From Mesobacillus boroniphilus (lineage in GTDB: Bacteria > Bacillota > Bacilli > Bacillales > Cytobacillaceae), in assembly GCF_018424685.1 (NCBI RefSeq), contig NZ_QTKX01000002.1, positions 372,001 to 436,000 of the forward strand: a stretch of DNA of 64,000 nt, in the 5' to 3' direction. Below, in pieces: positions 1 to 9,134 of the stretch. Both the position numbers and the translations under genes were made by a program. A model generated the notes under the pieces. That model had not been told where the DNA came from, made no database searches, and worked only from the letters and a program-made list of their open reading frames with translations. Each line of letters starts with the position of its first letter. Position 1 is the stretch's first letter.

Positions 1-713
1 TGGAGAGATTTATAGACATCGCGTACTGTTTGTGATTCAGGTGTGATATACCAGCCAGCCTTGCTCGATGTTCCTGGGAAGTCTTCGGCCTTAGGGACAT
101 AATTCAAATCAGGATTGAAGTCGCGGTTCACATCGAAACCAGGACGGCCATTGTAATCTCTGTCTTGAATGATTCGGTTGTTATAGTAATTCCAGGCAGG
201 GCCTGCAGCATCGGCCAGCTGCGGGAAGTCTTCGACAACTTCTTCCCAGGACATATCATTGCCGCGACGATCCAGTTCAGACGCATCCGGGTTCATTTTT
301 GGAAGAGTCACAAGGGTGATTTCCTCACGGATTTTTTGCGCCTCAGGTGAATTGCTGGATCCCAAATATTGAAGGATGCTTAATAGAGCTTCCGTTCCAG
401 TGCTTTCATTTCCGTGGATTTCACTCTCAATCAAGACGACTTTATCCCCGGTCCCGACTCTTGCCTGGTAAATGTCTCTTCCCTGGTTTGACTGGCCAAC
501 CACCTCCAAAGCAACTCTTCCCTGGCTGTTTGCCTCAATTTGCTGAAGGCGCTTCACCATCTCAGCGTAGTTGGTAAAACCTTTTACAGAGTACACCTGA
601 TTCTCATTGTATAGATTCCCATTCGGTGAATTGGTCGCGAACGTCGGAGTTGTAAGGGACGCACACAAAGCCAGTACACTTAATCCAGCCAAAACCTTTT
701 TGCTTTTTTTCAT
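1..713 (-). CDS. M14 family zinc carboxypeptidase, secreted (partial, C-terminus outside window)
   Basis: Zinc-dependent metallocarboxypeptidase that would remove C-terminal residues from peptides outside the cell. The first 237 residues are visible. A signal peptide (MKKSKKVLAG start, cleavage near TFA-TN at about residue 27) is followed by the M14 zinc motif HGNE (His100, Glu103) and by a DVNRDFNPD segment that matches the family's substrate-binding Asn-Arg pair. The third zinc ligand and the catalytic Glu lie beyond the window edge. An AGGAGTG ribosome site precedes the ATG at the usual distance. It is transcribed alone in the visible part. Family assignment is firm; the substrate (protein or peptidoglycan peptide) cannot be told. 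Confidence 0.88.
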   Translation of the reverse strand, partial: MKKSKKVLAGLSVLALCASLTTPTFATNSPNGNLYNENQVYSVKGFTNYAEMVKRLQQIEANSQGRVALEVVGQSNQGRDIYQARVGTGDKVVLIESEIHGNESTGTEALLSILQYLGSSNSPEAQKIREEITLVTLPKMNPDASELDRRGNDMSWEEVVEDFPQLADAAGPAWNYYNNRIIQDRDYNGRPGFDVNRDFNPDLNYVPKAEDFPGTSSKAGWYITPESQTVRDVYKSL

Positions 714-892
714 AGAATCAATCACTCCTAAACTAGTAAATTAATTTCATGGTTATCATAATCAGTTTAATAGAGAAAAGGTGCTGTAATTTGTCGAATA
801 TTTCGTGTCCCTAAATAAATGAGAAAAAGGCACTAGATTCAATTTGCCCTATTAGTAGTTTAGTTCCAGAACAGGAAGAGACTGAGGGGGAG

Positions 893-926
893 AAAAGCAG
901 GAGCATGGGGACGTACCCTTTGCTTC
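893..926. repeat. GGGGACGTACCC hairpin repeat, copy 1
   Basis: The 12-base core at 907-918 lies between AAGCA and TGCTT arms. The same core and arms recur at 10634-10645 and, inverted, at 11024-11035. The core is nearly self-complementary (its reverse complement is GGGTACGTCCCC). Here no T run follows directly, so terminator activity is doubtful. This copy sits in the 363-base gap between the carboxypeptidase and the deacetylase gene, which otherwise holds only the terminator at 1001-1042. Confidence 0.7.
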
Positions 927-1000
927 TTTTCTTTTAATAGGTGCCTGCACCACCCAAAATTGTTGAATGGTGAAGTTTTGTGAGGAGGGATCATGTGACG

Positions 1001-1042
1001 AAATAAAAAAGGGAGCAATAATCTTTAAGAGATGATTGCTCC
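1001..1042 (-). terminator. Intrinsic terminator of the PIG-L gene
   Basis: GGAGCAAT (1012-1019) pairs with ATTGCTCC (1035-1042). Read on the minus strand, the stem is followed by a T-rich run (A run at 1001-1010 on the plus strand). It lies 35 bases after the stop codon. Confidence 0.8.
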
Positions 1043-1076
1043 GGCTTAAAATTTTCGATTTTATAGGGTTAACTTT

Positions 1077-3587
1077 TTACTCCTGTGTCCCGTAGCTGAT
1101 CAAGTTAGTGAATATCCTGTATCCGCCTGGCACCTGTCCCTGGATCTGACGGTAGAATACCAGGTTGGTGTAGAGGTAAGTTCCTTTGCCATAGTTGGCC
1201 ATAAGGATGCCGCCATCAAACGCGTCTTCTCCTGGGTCAGCCATGCTGACGAATGTCTGGTATTCTGGTCCCCAGGCCATTGGGTAATAGAGTCCTCTTT
1301 CCTGGATCCAATTATCCCAGTCGCTGTCTGTGATTTTGTTTGGATAGTTGAAAAGAGGCGAATCTGGCTGCAGAACGTTTACTTTTGCGTTTTCATCGGT
1401 TACGCGCCACTTGATGGATGGAGTACCGATTTTCAGCATGTATGGCGCTGTGAAATTGGTATCCCAGTTGTCTCCTGGCTTGTGGTATTGGACGACTAAA
1501 TGCCCGCCGTCTTCTACGTATTTAAGCAGTCGGGCGTTATTGGCAATAAGGTCTGCTCTTGATAGGTAAGCGCGAATTCCGACTACAATCGTGTCATACT
1601 GGCTTAAATCTGTTGTTGCCAGATCAGATTCAGTCAGTTTTGTGATATTCAAGCCGGCATTGGATAGATAATCCGCAACCAGGTCAAAGCCGCTGTCGAT
1701 ATATCCAACTTTTAAGTCGTCATTTTTCAGCAATTCGAACGCTACGCCGTTAACTTGTGCAGGGTATTGGTAGTAGAACGTTCCAATATGGTCATAGCTG
1801 ATTTCCTGGACTGTTGAATTGAATGTTTCACCATTCACGGCAACTTCAGCATCAATTTTAAAATCGCCAGATTCAATGCCTTGTGGTGGTGAAAGGGTGA
1901 ACGCTACTTCTTTTTCCTCGAATTGTGCGCTGAAATCAACTGTTGCTGATTTCGGTTCTACGACCCATCCTGCAGGTGCTTTCAGAGACACAGATGCTTG
2001 TGCTGCACCGTTAAAATAGTTCTTAATCTTTGCTGTTACCGGGATTACATCCTGGACATTGGCTGTGTTGACAATGATATCCTCTGGATTTAAGGTGACT
2101 GCAGCGTCTGGCAGGACTGCGATGGTTCCTTCCAGCTGTTCAATCTGTTCGACTGTAGCTCCATCACTCTTGTAAGATACTTTTGCCTGTAAAACTGGCT
2201 CTTTATATGCGTGATAGAATTCGGCATCTTCAGGGACAGATACATCAAAGGTAATGGATGCCGATTTGCCTGGAGCTAATGCAGCTTCATCGGCCTTCGA
2301 TGTAACGGCCCAGCCTTCAGGAGCCAATAATTCAACGTTAATATGCTCCAATTCCTGTGAGCCATTATTCTCTATTGTTACGGTAACCGTTGTTTCCTGG
2401 CCCTTTGTCAGGACTGTCGATTCTGCTTCAGCCTTGACATCCAGGCTGGATGCAACGAAGCTTGCTGTTTGCAGCTGTTCCTCTTTCAGGCTTAGCTTGT
2501 GAAGTAAATCAGATTTCAGTTCATCATCAAGCTTGGCTTTTTCAGTCTTGTTTTGCAGGCGGAGGACATCTTTTAAAGCTTTCTTTGATTGTGTGAATAC
2601 TGCATCTCTGTCAGGGTAGGAAGCAATGATGGATTCAAGCTGGTCTTGGAGTTTTGTGAACTGGACTGACAGGGAATTCTCATTCTTTGGAAGCGTTTTT
2701 GCCCATTCTGCCAAATCATATGGAATTCCTGCAAAAAGTTCATCGCTGCCATTTGTGTCAACAGCGCTGTAAAGCAATTCGAGATGAGTCTCGCGTGGTG
2801 CAACAGGGATGTCATTGCCCATTCCCTGGCTTTTGTGCATATAGCGGGATGCTTCTCCCAGCTGTGGATAGGACATTTGGTAAGTCGGATCATACATGCC
2901 GATCTCAATAGAAGCTGTGGCAGTATCTTTTGATTCAGCAGGGAGGAAAAGCTTTTTGATTTGCCATACTGACAATCCTTCTTTTAACTGCTCAGGGTAG
3001 ACTGTTGGATTTGCAGCATCTTCAAAAGCTTTCTCGCTCAGGATTTCCATCGCGCGGTGGTGGCCGTGCTGTGTAGGAGTGTTCCTGAATGAAGGCATGA
3101 CAATATCAGGCTGGTACGTACGGATAAAACGGATTAAGCGCTCATACGCAACATCCTCATCCCATTTTTCCAGCGTTTCATCAGGGCTTTTGGAAAAACC
3201 GAAGTCATAGATTGCATCGTTAGTTGTTTCGCTTAAATGATAAGCTGTAACACCAGTGATTTTAGCGGCTTCGATCATTTCGCGGGAACGGATGATCCCA
3301 AGGGCATTTCCAAGCTCATTGCCGATTTCATTTTGGCCGCCTTCACCGCGGTTCGCAATCATGCTGGCTGTTTTAACACCCAATCCCCGAGAAAGGTACG
3401 CTAAAAAGTCGCTTCGCTCATCATCGGGGTGAGCACCGGTATTCAAGAAGGTCACCGTAGTGTCGAGGGGCTTCACTGCATTCCAGAGGTCAACATCGGG
3501 CTCCTGGGTCTCCACAGCGGAACCGCTGATTGGCAGCATCGAAAAGACAAGCAATAAAGAGAGCAAACCAATAAAGGACTTTCTCAT
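1077..3587 (-). CDS. Secreted PIG-L family N-acetyl-sugar deacetylase with NEW3-type and ThuA/amidotransferase-like domains
   Basis: Predicted zinc-dependent de-N-acetylase of the PIG-L/LmbE family, 836 residues from this start. The signal peptide covers about residues 1-25. The family motif AHPDDE is at 52-57, and HGHH at about 174-177 supplies the remaining zinc ligand. Residues of about 385-620 look like two NEW3-type beta-sandwich domains (PAGWVVEPKSATV and similar). About 640-830 resembles a ThuA/glutamine-amidotransferase-like fold (YDTIVVGIRAYLSR, GGHLVVQYH). I chose the ATG at 3587 rather than one 16 codons upstream because AAAGGGG lies 7 bases before it and the signal peptide then starts cleanly with MRKS. 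It is divergent from the ROK operon, and a matching operator lies 73 bases upstream of its start, so co-regulation is likely. The true substrate is unknown. Confidence 0.82.
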   Translation of the reverse strand: MRKSFIGLLSLLLVFSMLPISGSAVETQEPDVDLWNAVKPLDTTVTFLNTGAHPDDERSDFLAYLSRGLGVKTASMIANRGEGGQNEIGNELGNALGIIRSREMIEAAKITGVTAYHLSETTNDAIYDFGFSKSPDETLEKWDEDVAYERLIRFIRTYQPDIVMPSFRNTPTQHGHHRAMEILSEKAFEDAANPTVYPEQLKEGLSVWQIKKLFLPAESKDTATASIEIGMYDPTYQMSYPQLGEASRYMHKSQGMGNDIPVAPRETHLELLYSAVDTNGSDELFAGIPYDLAEWAKTLPKNENSLSVQFTKLQDQLESIIASYPDRDAVFTQSKKALKDVLRLQNKTEKAKLDDELKSDLLHKLSLKEEQLQTASFVASSLDVKAEAESTVLTKGQETTVTVTIENNGSQELEHINVELLAPEGWAVTSKADEAALAPGKSASITFDVSVPEDAEFYHAYKEPVLQAKVSYKSDGATVEQIEQLEGTIAVLPDAAVTLNPEDIIVNTANVQDVIPVTAKIKNYFNGAAQASVSLKAPAGWVVEPKSATVDFSAQFEEKEVAFTLSPPQGIESGDFKIDAEVAVNGETFNSTVQEISYDHIGTFYYQYPAQVNGVAFELLKNDDLKVGYIDSGFDLVADYLSNAGLNITKLTESDLATTDLSQYDTIVVGIRAYLSRADLIANNARLLKYVEDGGHLVVQYHKPGDNWDTNFTAPYMLKIGTPSIKWRVTDENAKVNVLQPDSPLFNYPNKITDSDWDNWIQERGLYYPMAWGPEYQTFVSMADPGEDAFDGGILMANYGKGTYLYTNLVFYRQIQGQVPGGYRIFTNLISYGTQE

Positions 3588-3659
3588 TTTTGTAACCCCT
3601 TTCATTTTTTTGTTTTGGTAAGAAATTTTGAACACTCCTTCCTCAATATGTAATCATAG

Positions 3660-3682
3660 GTTAGTTAATCTGCCTAACTAAC
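3660..3682. promoter_or_regulatory. Predicted ROK-regulator operator upstream of the PIG-L gene
   Basis: A perfect inverted repeat, GTTAGTTA (3660-3667) and TAACTAAC (3675-3682), separated by seven bases. The same 23-base layout recurs at 3938-3960 in front of the ROK gene. Extra TAGTTA half sites stand at 3698-3703 and 3714-3719. Assignment to the adjacent ROK protein is inferred from location; XylR-type ROK proteins bind similar TTAGT/ACTAA arms. Confidence 0.65.
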
Positions 3683-3904
3683 AACAGATATAACACCTAG
3701 TTAAAGATAATCATAGTTAGATAATATTGTAAATTGTTTAATTATCAGAATATTAAAAATGGTAAAATATGTTCATAAGACAAATAGTCAGATGGAACTA
3801 AATGTATTTTTTATTTTAAAAGGTAGCTTAAGATCAAGAATATCTGGCAGCATAGAAAAATATATCTAGTAAAAATATGATTTTAAATTTTCTGAACATA
3901 ACGG

Positions 3905-3933
3905 TTGTAAACGGTTTCAAAATATTGTATATT
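3905..3933 (+). promoter_or_regulatory. Promoter with embedded perfect cre site for the ROK-ABC-lyase operon
   Basis: TTGTAA (3905-3910), 17 bases, then TATATT (3928-3933) make a plausible SigA promoter. TGTAAACGGTTTCA at 3906-3919 matches the CcpA cre consensus TGWNANCGNTNWCA at every defined position and overlaps the -35 box, so carbon catabolite repression is predicted. Confidence 0.65.
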
Positions 3934-3937
3934 TTTA

Positions 3938-3960
3938 GTTAATTAGTAAATCTTACTAAC
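3938..3960. promoter_or_regulatory. Predicted ROK-regulator operator at the operon start
   Basis: Arms GTTAATTA (3938-3945) and TTACTAAC (3953-3960), with an inner perfect pair TTAGTAA/TTACTAA (3943-3949, 3953-3959). It has the same 23-base architecture as the site at 3660-3682 and would overlap the predicted transcription start, the expected place for autorepression. Confidence 0.6.
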
Positions 3961-3985
3961 CAAAAAGAATTAAGGCCGTGATGTT

Positions 3986-5197
3986 ATGAATCTAAGTGGA
4001 ACACCGATGCAGCTGAAATCACTTAACAAGAAAAGAGTGCTTCAGTGCATTCAAGAAAATTCACCGATCTCAAGGGCTGAAATTGCAGCAAAAATCAATG
4101 TCAGCAAGCCAACGGTATCTTTATTGGTCGATGAATTGATTCAGGAAAAGTGGATTTTTGAGAAGGGGATTGGTGAGTCGACGTCACAGGGAGGCAGAAG
4201 GCCAATCCAGCTGTACTTCAATGAAAAGGCAGCATACATAATCGGAACGGATATTGGCGGGACAAAAGTAAAGACCGTTATTTGCGATTTGAATGGGAAC
4301 ATTGTCGCGAGCAGCAGTTTTAACACATGCCATTATCTTGAATCGGGGCTGCTGAAGCAGATTGCCAAAGAAATTGATTTTATGGTGAACAAAGAAGGAA
4401 TCGAAGTCGAGAAGATCCTGGGAATGGGTGCCGGAGTTCCTGGAATCACCGAGACGACAACCGGGATCGTCGTTGAGGCCCCGAGCTTGAATTGGGTCCG
4501 GTATCCTTTTATCAAAGAAGCGGAGCGGCACATTCCCTTCCCGGTACATGTGGATAATGATGTGAATGTCGCTGCGCTTGGTGAGCAATGGCTTGGCAAT
4601 GCTCGCGACAAGCAAAATGTACTTTTCATAGCAGTTGGCACAGGAATCGGCAGCGGGATTATCATCAACAACCAGCTTTATCGCGGTTCATCCAGTGCGG
4701 CTGGCGAAATTGGCTACATGGTGACGGACAAAAATGATATGAAGAATGAGTTCAAGCCGATTTTTCACCGCTATGGCTACCTTGAAAGTGTTGCTGGAGG
4801 GAAGTCGATTGGAGACAGGCTGACAAAATGCATCCAGAACGAGCCAGAACATCCGATGCATAAACAGGCTCTTGCATCAGAGCTGCCGGGTGAAATGGCA
4901 TTCAAATTAGCGAAGACAGGCGATGGAATCGCCCTGAAGGTAATTGATGAAGCAATCGAGCATTTAGCTTACGGAATCGTTAATGCTGCTAGTTTGCTAA
5001 ATCCAGAGGTTGTCATTTTAGGAGGTGGTGTTTTAAAATCATCCGAATTCATTCTGCCGAAGCTGCAGGAAATCGTGAATCAATACCTTCCTAGTTCAGT
5101 CCAGCTGAAGACGTCCCAACTGGGTGACAATGCCGGGGTCCTTGGCGCAGTGTCACTATTCATGAGGGAGCATGAAAGTTTAATTAAATACAATTAA
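3986..5197 (+). CDS. ROK family transcriptional regulator (NagC/XylR type)
   Basis: Sugar-responsive repressor, 403 residues, normal for the class. An N-terminal winged helix-turn-helix lies at about 15-60 (SRAEIAAKINVSKPTVS). The ROK sugar-kinase-like domain begins at about 85, with the phosphate-loop motif DIGGTK at 89-94 and a second glycine-rich loop AVGTGIGSGI near 220. The usual ROK zinc motif CxCGxxGCxE is absent: where it is expected, the sequence runs from GEIGYMV to YGYLES without cysteines. It heads an operon with the ABC importer and the lyase, and faces the PIG-L gene. Matching palindromes in front of both units suggest that it represses both. The effector is unknown but is probably a sugar or sugar conjugate. 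Confidence 0.88.
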   Translation: MNLSGTPMQLKSLNKKRVLQCIQENSPISRAEIAAKINVSKPTVSLLVDELIQEKWIFEKGIGESTSQGGRRPIQLYFNEKAAYIIGTDIGGTKVKTVICDLNGNIVASSSFNTCHYLESGLLKQIAKEIDFMVNKEGIEVEKILGMGAGVPGITETTTGIVVEAPSLNWVRYPFIKEAERHIPFPVHVDNDVNVAALGEQWLGNARDKQNVLFIAVGTGIGSGIIINNQLYRGSSSAAGEIGYMVTDKNDMKNEFKPIFHRYGYLESVAGGKSIGDRLTKCIQNEPEHPMHKQALASELPGEMAFKLAKTGDGIALKVIDEAIEHLAYGIVNAASLLNPEVVILGGGVLKSSEFILPKLQEIVNQYLPSSVQLKTSQLGDNAGVLGAVSLFMREHESLIKYN

Positions 5198-5212
5198 CGA
5201 GGGGGAGTTTTT

Positions 5213-6301
5213 GTGAAACACAAGAAAAAGGTTTCTATTATCACTGCATTGACTTTATCTGCATCGCTTTTATTGGCAGCATGCAGCTCTGAAGAGGGAT
5301 CAAGTAAACCATCAGGAGATAGTGGCTCTGGTGACAAGCTTGAAGATAAAGTAGTCATTTATTCTCCGCATGGTAAAGATATTTTATCAGAGTTCGAGAA
5401 GCAATTCGAAGCTGAGTATGACGTGGATGTAGAATGGCTTGATATGGGTTCCCAGGAGGTTCTTGACCGTGTCCGTTCCGAAAAGAACAATCCGCAGGCA
5501 GACGTTTGGTGGGGAGCTCCATCTGTTATGTTCGACCAGGCTAAGGATGAAGGTCTGTTAAAACCATATGAACCATCTTACTCTGGTGCACTGGCTGATA
5601 ATTTCCATGAAGCTGACTGGCACTGGTCAGGAACAAGCCAGACACCTGAAGTTATCATGTACAACAGCAAAGAGCTGACAAAAGAAGAAGCACCTAAGGA
5701 TTGGGATGACCTGCTGGACCCTAAATGGAAGGATGAAATCATCATCCGTTATCCACTGGCTTCAGGAACAATGAGGACGATCTTCTCGGCGATGATTTAC
5801 CGCGATTTCAAGGATTCCCAGGATGCGTCAAAGGGATATGAATGGCTTGAAAAGCTGGATGCGAATACAAAGGAATATGCTGCAAACCCTGAAATGATGT
5901 ACAACAAGGTTGCCAAGGGAGAAGGCTCCGTTTCCGTTTGGGCAATGCCTGATGTTGTCATGTTGAAGGAAAACAAGAATTATCCATTTGAGTTCATCGT
6001 TCCTGAAAGCGGAACACCAGTATTGACGGAAGGGATTGCGATTGTGAAGGATGCCCCGCACCAGAAAGCGGCAGAAGCATTCTATGAGTTCGTCAATACA
6101 CCTGAAGCGGCAAAGCTTTTAGCGGAAAAATACTACCGCATCCCTACTCGTGATGATGTTACGGATCTGCCTAAGTGGATCACGGATACTAAGATCAAGG
6201 CTATGGATATCGACTGGAAGGTCTTCCAGCAGAATAGTGATGAGTGGATGAAATATTGGGATGAAAACATTAAGAGTGGAGATAAAGAAATCAAAGAATA
6301 G
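5213..6301 (+). CDS. ABC transporter substrate-binding lipoprotein (iron/phosphonate/polyamine-like family 1)
   Basis: Extracellular solute-binding protein of 362 residues. A lipobox LLAAC places the acylated cysteine at about 24, followed by a Ser/Gly-rich linker and a mature domain starting near 45 (DKVVIYSPHGKD). The fold type is that of the AfuA/FbpA and 2-aminoethylphosphonate binding proteins (ADVWWGAPSVMFDQA, EGIAIVKDAPH). A GTG start follows GAGGGGGAG. It is 15 bases after the ROK gene and directly before its ATPase, so it supplies ligand to the importer encoded at 6314-9096. The ligand is not evident. The fold group covers Fe3+, phosphonates, thiamine and polyamines, and the neighbouring deacetylase and lyase argue for an organic ligand. 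Confidence 0.87.
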   Translation: MKHKKKVSIITALTLSASLLLAACSSEEGSSKPSGDSGSGDKLEDKVVIYSPHGKDILSEFEKQFEAEYDVDVEWLDMGSQEVLDRVRSEKNNPQADVWWGAPSVMFDQAKDEGLLKPYEPSYSGALADNFHEADWHWSGTSQTPEVIMYNSKELTKEEAPKDWDDLLDPKWKDEIIIRYPLASGTMRTIFSAMIYRDFKDSQDASKGYEWLEKLDANTKEYAANPEMMYNKVAKGEGSVSVWAMPDVVMLKENKNYPFEFIVPESGTPVLTEGIAIVKDAPHQKAAEAFYEFVNTPEAAKLLAEKYYRIPTRDDVTDLPKWITDTKIKAMDIDWKVFQQNSDEWMKYWDENIKSGDKEIKE

Positions 6302-6313
6302 GAAGTGTAAGGT

Positions 6314-7408
6314 ATGGCGTCGATAAAAATAGAAAATGTCCAAAAAGCCTTCGGAAAAGTAGTGGCAGTCGATCATTTGAATCTGGAAATCAAGGATGGA
6401 GAATTCTTTACATTCTTAGGGCCAAGTGGCTGCGGCAAGACGACAACCCTGCGGATGATCGCTGGATTCTATTATCCTACCAAGGGTGTAGTGCGATTTG
6501 GCGATAAGGATATGACGCGTGTACCTCCTGAAAAAAGAAATACGGGCATGGTTTTTCAAAACTATGCCCTTTTTCCTCATATGACGGTCTTTGAGAATGT
6601 TGCATTTGGTTTGAAGGTAAGAAAGATTGCCTCAAGTGAAGTGAAAGCGAGGGTACAAGATGTGCTTCGCAAGGTAAGGCTGGAGCAATATGCCGATCGT
6701 CAGGTGAGTCAGTTGAGTGGAGGTCAGCAGCAGCGCGTGGCCCTTGCAAGGGCATTGGTGATCGAACCTGAAATCCTGTTGCTGGATGAGCCGTTAAGTA
6801 ACCTGGATGCGAAGCTTCGAGATGAAATGCGGGCAGAAATTCTCAGGCTGCAAAAAGAGTATAAGATTACAACGATTTATGTTACCCATGATCAGGCTGA
6901 AGCGCTGTCGATGAGTGACAGGATCGCTGTCTTCAATTTCGGGGTTTGCCACCAGGTGGGAACACCTTCGGAAATTTATAATAAGCCGGCCAATGACTTT
7001 GTTGCCAGTTTCATAGGTGAGATTAATCTGCTTCCTGTAAAAGTGAATCAGGTTGAAGATAACCTCGTGACTGTCTCGGCTGGTGAGAATAAGTTTGTTG
7101 TACATAATACGCCATTTAATTTTAACAGGGAACACGAAAATAGTGAATTGTCACTTTCGGTTCGTCCTGAGTCAGTGAAAATCCTTGACGAGCAGGCAGA
7201 CCGGCCGAATGTTTTTAAAGGAAAAGTTGAAAAAGTGCAGTTCTTCGGGACGATCATCAATATGGCAGTAAGGGTCAATGACTTGCTGCTTGAGGTGAAT
7301 GTGCTGAATCATGTGTCGGCAAACCTGAAGCCAGGAGCCGATGTGTGGGTTGAGCTTCCTGCTGATCAAATCAGGGTGATTCCGATGTTGAGCGGTGATG
7401 TATCATGA
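6314..7408 (+). CDS. ABC transporter ATP-binding protein (PotA/FbpC type)
   Basis: Cytoplasmic ATPase of the importer, 364 residues. Walker A GPSGCGKTT is at about 36-44, the signature LSGGQQQR at about 135-142, Walker B LLLDEP at about 155-160, and the H-loop THDQ at about 192-195. A C-terminal TOBE-type regulatory domain (SLSVRPESVKIL onward) occupies about 240-360. It begins 12 bases after the binding protein gene and overlaps the permease gene by four bases (ATGA), which indicates translational coupling. Confidence 0.93.
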   Translation: MASIKIENVQKAFGKVVAVDHLNLEIKDGEFFTFLGPSGCGKTTTLRMIAGFYYPTKGVVRFGDKDMTRVPPEKRNTGMVFQNYALFPHMTVFENVAFGLKVRKIASSEVKARVQDVLRKVRLEQYADRQVSQLSGGQQQRVALARALVIEPEILLLDEPLSNLDAKLRDEMRAEILRLQKEYKITTIYVTHDQAEALSMSDRIAVFNFGVCHQVGTPSEIYNKPANDFVASFIGEINLLPVKVNQVEDNLVTVSAGENKFVVHNTPFNFNREHENSELSLSVRPESVKILDEQADRPNVFKGKVEKVQFFGTIINMAVRVNDLLLEVNVLNHVSANLKPGADVWVELPADQIRVIPMLSGDVS

Positions 7409-9096
7409 TGAAAAATCGCGATAACCGACTGACGTTATACTTGCTGATTCCAGTACTGCTTGTGTTGATTGCCTATGTTTTATATCCGTCATTAAGGACG
7501 ATTCTGGAAAGTTTGCAAAAAGAGGGCAGTTTTACATTTGGAAACTATGAGGATTTTTTCTCGCAGGAATCGAAGACTAATCTGGAAGCTTTATGGAACT
7601 CTGTCTATATTTCTGTTCTGAGCGTTTTGGTGAGTGCGGTAATCGGGATTCCGCTGGCGTTCATTTTTAACAGATATGACTTCCCGGGCAGAGGCTTTTT
7701 CGCAACAGCTGCCATCATGCCGATCGTTCTGCCGTCGCTTGTTGGGGTTATGGCGTTCATGTTCCTATATGGGGAAACGGGGCTTGTGCCGAACGCGATC
7801 AAGGATTTGTTCGGGCTGGATGAAGTACCATTTAAAATCGGCGGGATATCAGGCATCCTGATTGTTCATGCTTATACGATGTATGTTTACTTTTATATGA
7901 CGGTTTCATCAGCGATCCATAAAATTGACCCATCGCTTGAGGAGTCGGCGCACAATCTTGGCGCAAGCCGTTTTCAGGTTTTCTGGAAGGTGACTTTCCC
8001 ATTGTTGACCCCTGCCATCGTTGCCGCTTCGCTGTTAGTGTTTATGATTTCAATGGCATCCTTCAGTGCACCGTTTTTACTGGCGGGCGGATTCCGGGTG
8101 CTGAGTTTGCAGATTTATTTTTCCAAGATTAATGGAGACATGGAGGTCGCTGCGACTCAATCTGTCATCCTGTCGATTGTTTCTATTTCCTTCTTATTAT
8201 TCATGCGCTGGTACCAGAACCGCAAGGATTACCGGATGGCTTCAAAAGGGATTGGCGCTCACCGCAGTGAAGTGAACAATCCAGTACTGAAGTGGACGAT
8301 GGTGTTCATTGGGGTAATCGGTGTCACCATCCTGCTGCTGCCGCACTTTACGATTCTGCTGCTGTCACTCGTTCCGGATGGAAGCTGGACATGGCAGACA
8401 TATCCTAGCGTTTTCAATTTTGAAAACTATCGACTGCTGATGGAAGATCCAAATATCTTCAAGCCTTTGAAAAACAGCTTGCTGTTGTCTGTGATCGCGA
8501 CGGCGGGGAACCTTGTTTTCGGTGTGCTTGCTTCTTATGTGCTGGTTAAGAGGAAGTTTGTCGGCAAAAACTTCGTGGATATTCTCGTCATGATTCCATG
8601 GGCATTGCCGGCTACTGTTATTGGTATGAACTTGATTATTGCTTTTAACGAACCGAATATCTTCTCATTTGGAAATATCCTTGTCGGTACGTTTTGGATA
8701 TTGCCGCTTGCTTATTTTATCAGGCATATTCCACTTGTTGTAAGGTCGACGAATGCTGTGTTGGAGCAGCTGGATGATTCAATTGAGGAGGCATCAAGGA
8801 GTCTTGGGGCGAAATGGTTTTACACGTTCCGGAAGGTTATTTTGCCAATTATCATGCCGGGTGTACTGTCAGGGACTTTGCTTGCGTTTGTGGAGTCAGT
8901 CGGAGAATTCCCGACATCGGTGTTGTTATATACAATTTCAAACAGGCCGATTTCGATTGAAATCATGAATCAGCTGCGGATGTTCAATATGGGCCAGGCT
9001 GCTGCATATGGCATGATTCAGATTACCTTGATTGCGGTCGTTCTTCTTATTTCCAACAGGTTCTTCGGAGTTAAGGCAGAACAGTCGTTATCATAA
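7405..9096 (+). CDS. ABC transporter permease, two fused permease domains (FbpB type)
   Basis: Integral membrane channel of 563 residues holding two copies of the binding-protein-dependent permease domain, so one chain can supply both halves of the pore. Each half carries an EAA loop that docks the ATPase: EESAHNLGASRFQVF at about 176-190 and EEASRSLGAKWFYTF at about 458-472. About twelve hydrophobic segments are visible. This fused form is typical of Fe3+, thiamine and aminoethylphosphonate importers. It is the third transporter gene of the ROK operon, followed 38 bases later by the lyase. Confidence 0.92.
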   Translation: MMKNRDNRLTLYLLIPVLLVLIAYVLYPSLRTILESLQKEGSFTFGNYEDFFSQESKTNLEALWNSVYISVLSVLVSAVIGIPLAFIFNRYDFPGRGFFATAAIMPIVLPSLVGVMAFMFLYGETGLVPNAIKDLFGLDEVPFKIGGISGILIVHAYTMYVYFYMTVSSAIHKIDPSLEESAHNLGASRFQVFWKVTFPLLTPAIVAASLLVFMISMASFSAPFLLAGGFRVLSLQIYFSKINGDMEVAATQSVILSIVSISFLLFMRWYQNRKDYRMASKGIGAHRSEVNNPVLKWTMVFIGVIGVTILLLPHFTILLLSLVPDGSWTWQTYPSVFNFENYRLLMEDPNIFKPLKNSLLLSVIATAGNLVFGVLASYVLVKRKFVGKNFVDILVMIPWALPATVIGMNLIIAFNEPNIFSFGNILVGTFWILPLAYFIRHIPLVVRSTNAVLEQLDDSIEEASRSLGAKWFYTFRKVILPIIMPGVLSGTLLAFVESVGEFPTSVLLYTISNRPISIEIMNQLRMFNMGQAAAYGMIQITLIAVVLLISNRFFGVKAEQSLS

Positions 9097-9134
9097 TGTT
9101 GGAATAGCATAATCATAGAATCGGAGATGAAAAT

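Noticed and set aside
2573..2908. 111-codon open frame on the minus strand inside the PIG-L gene
   Set aside because: Lies in another frame of a clearly coding region and has no ribosome site or family features.
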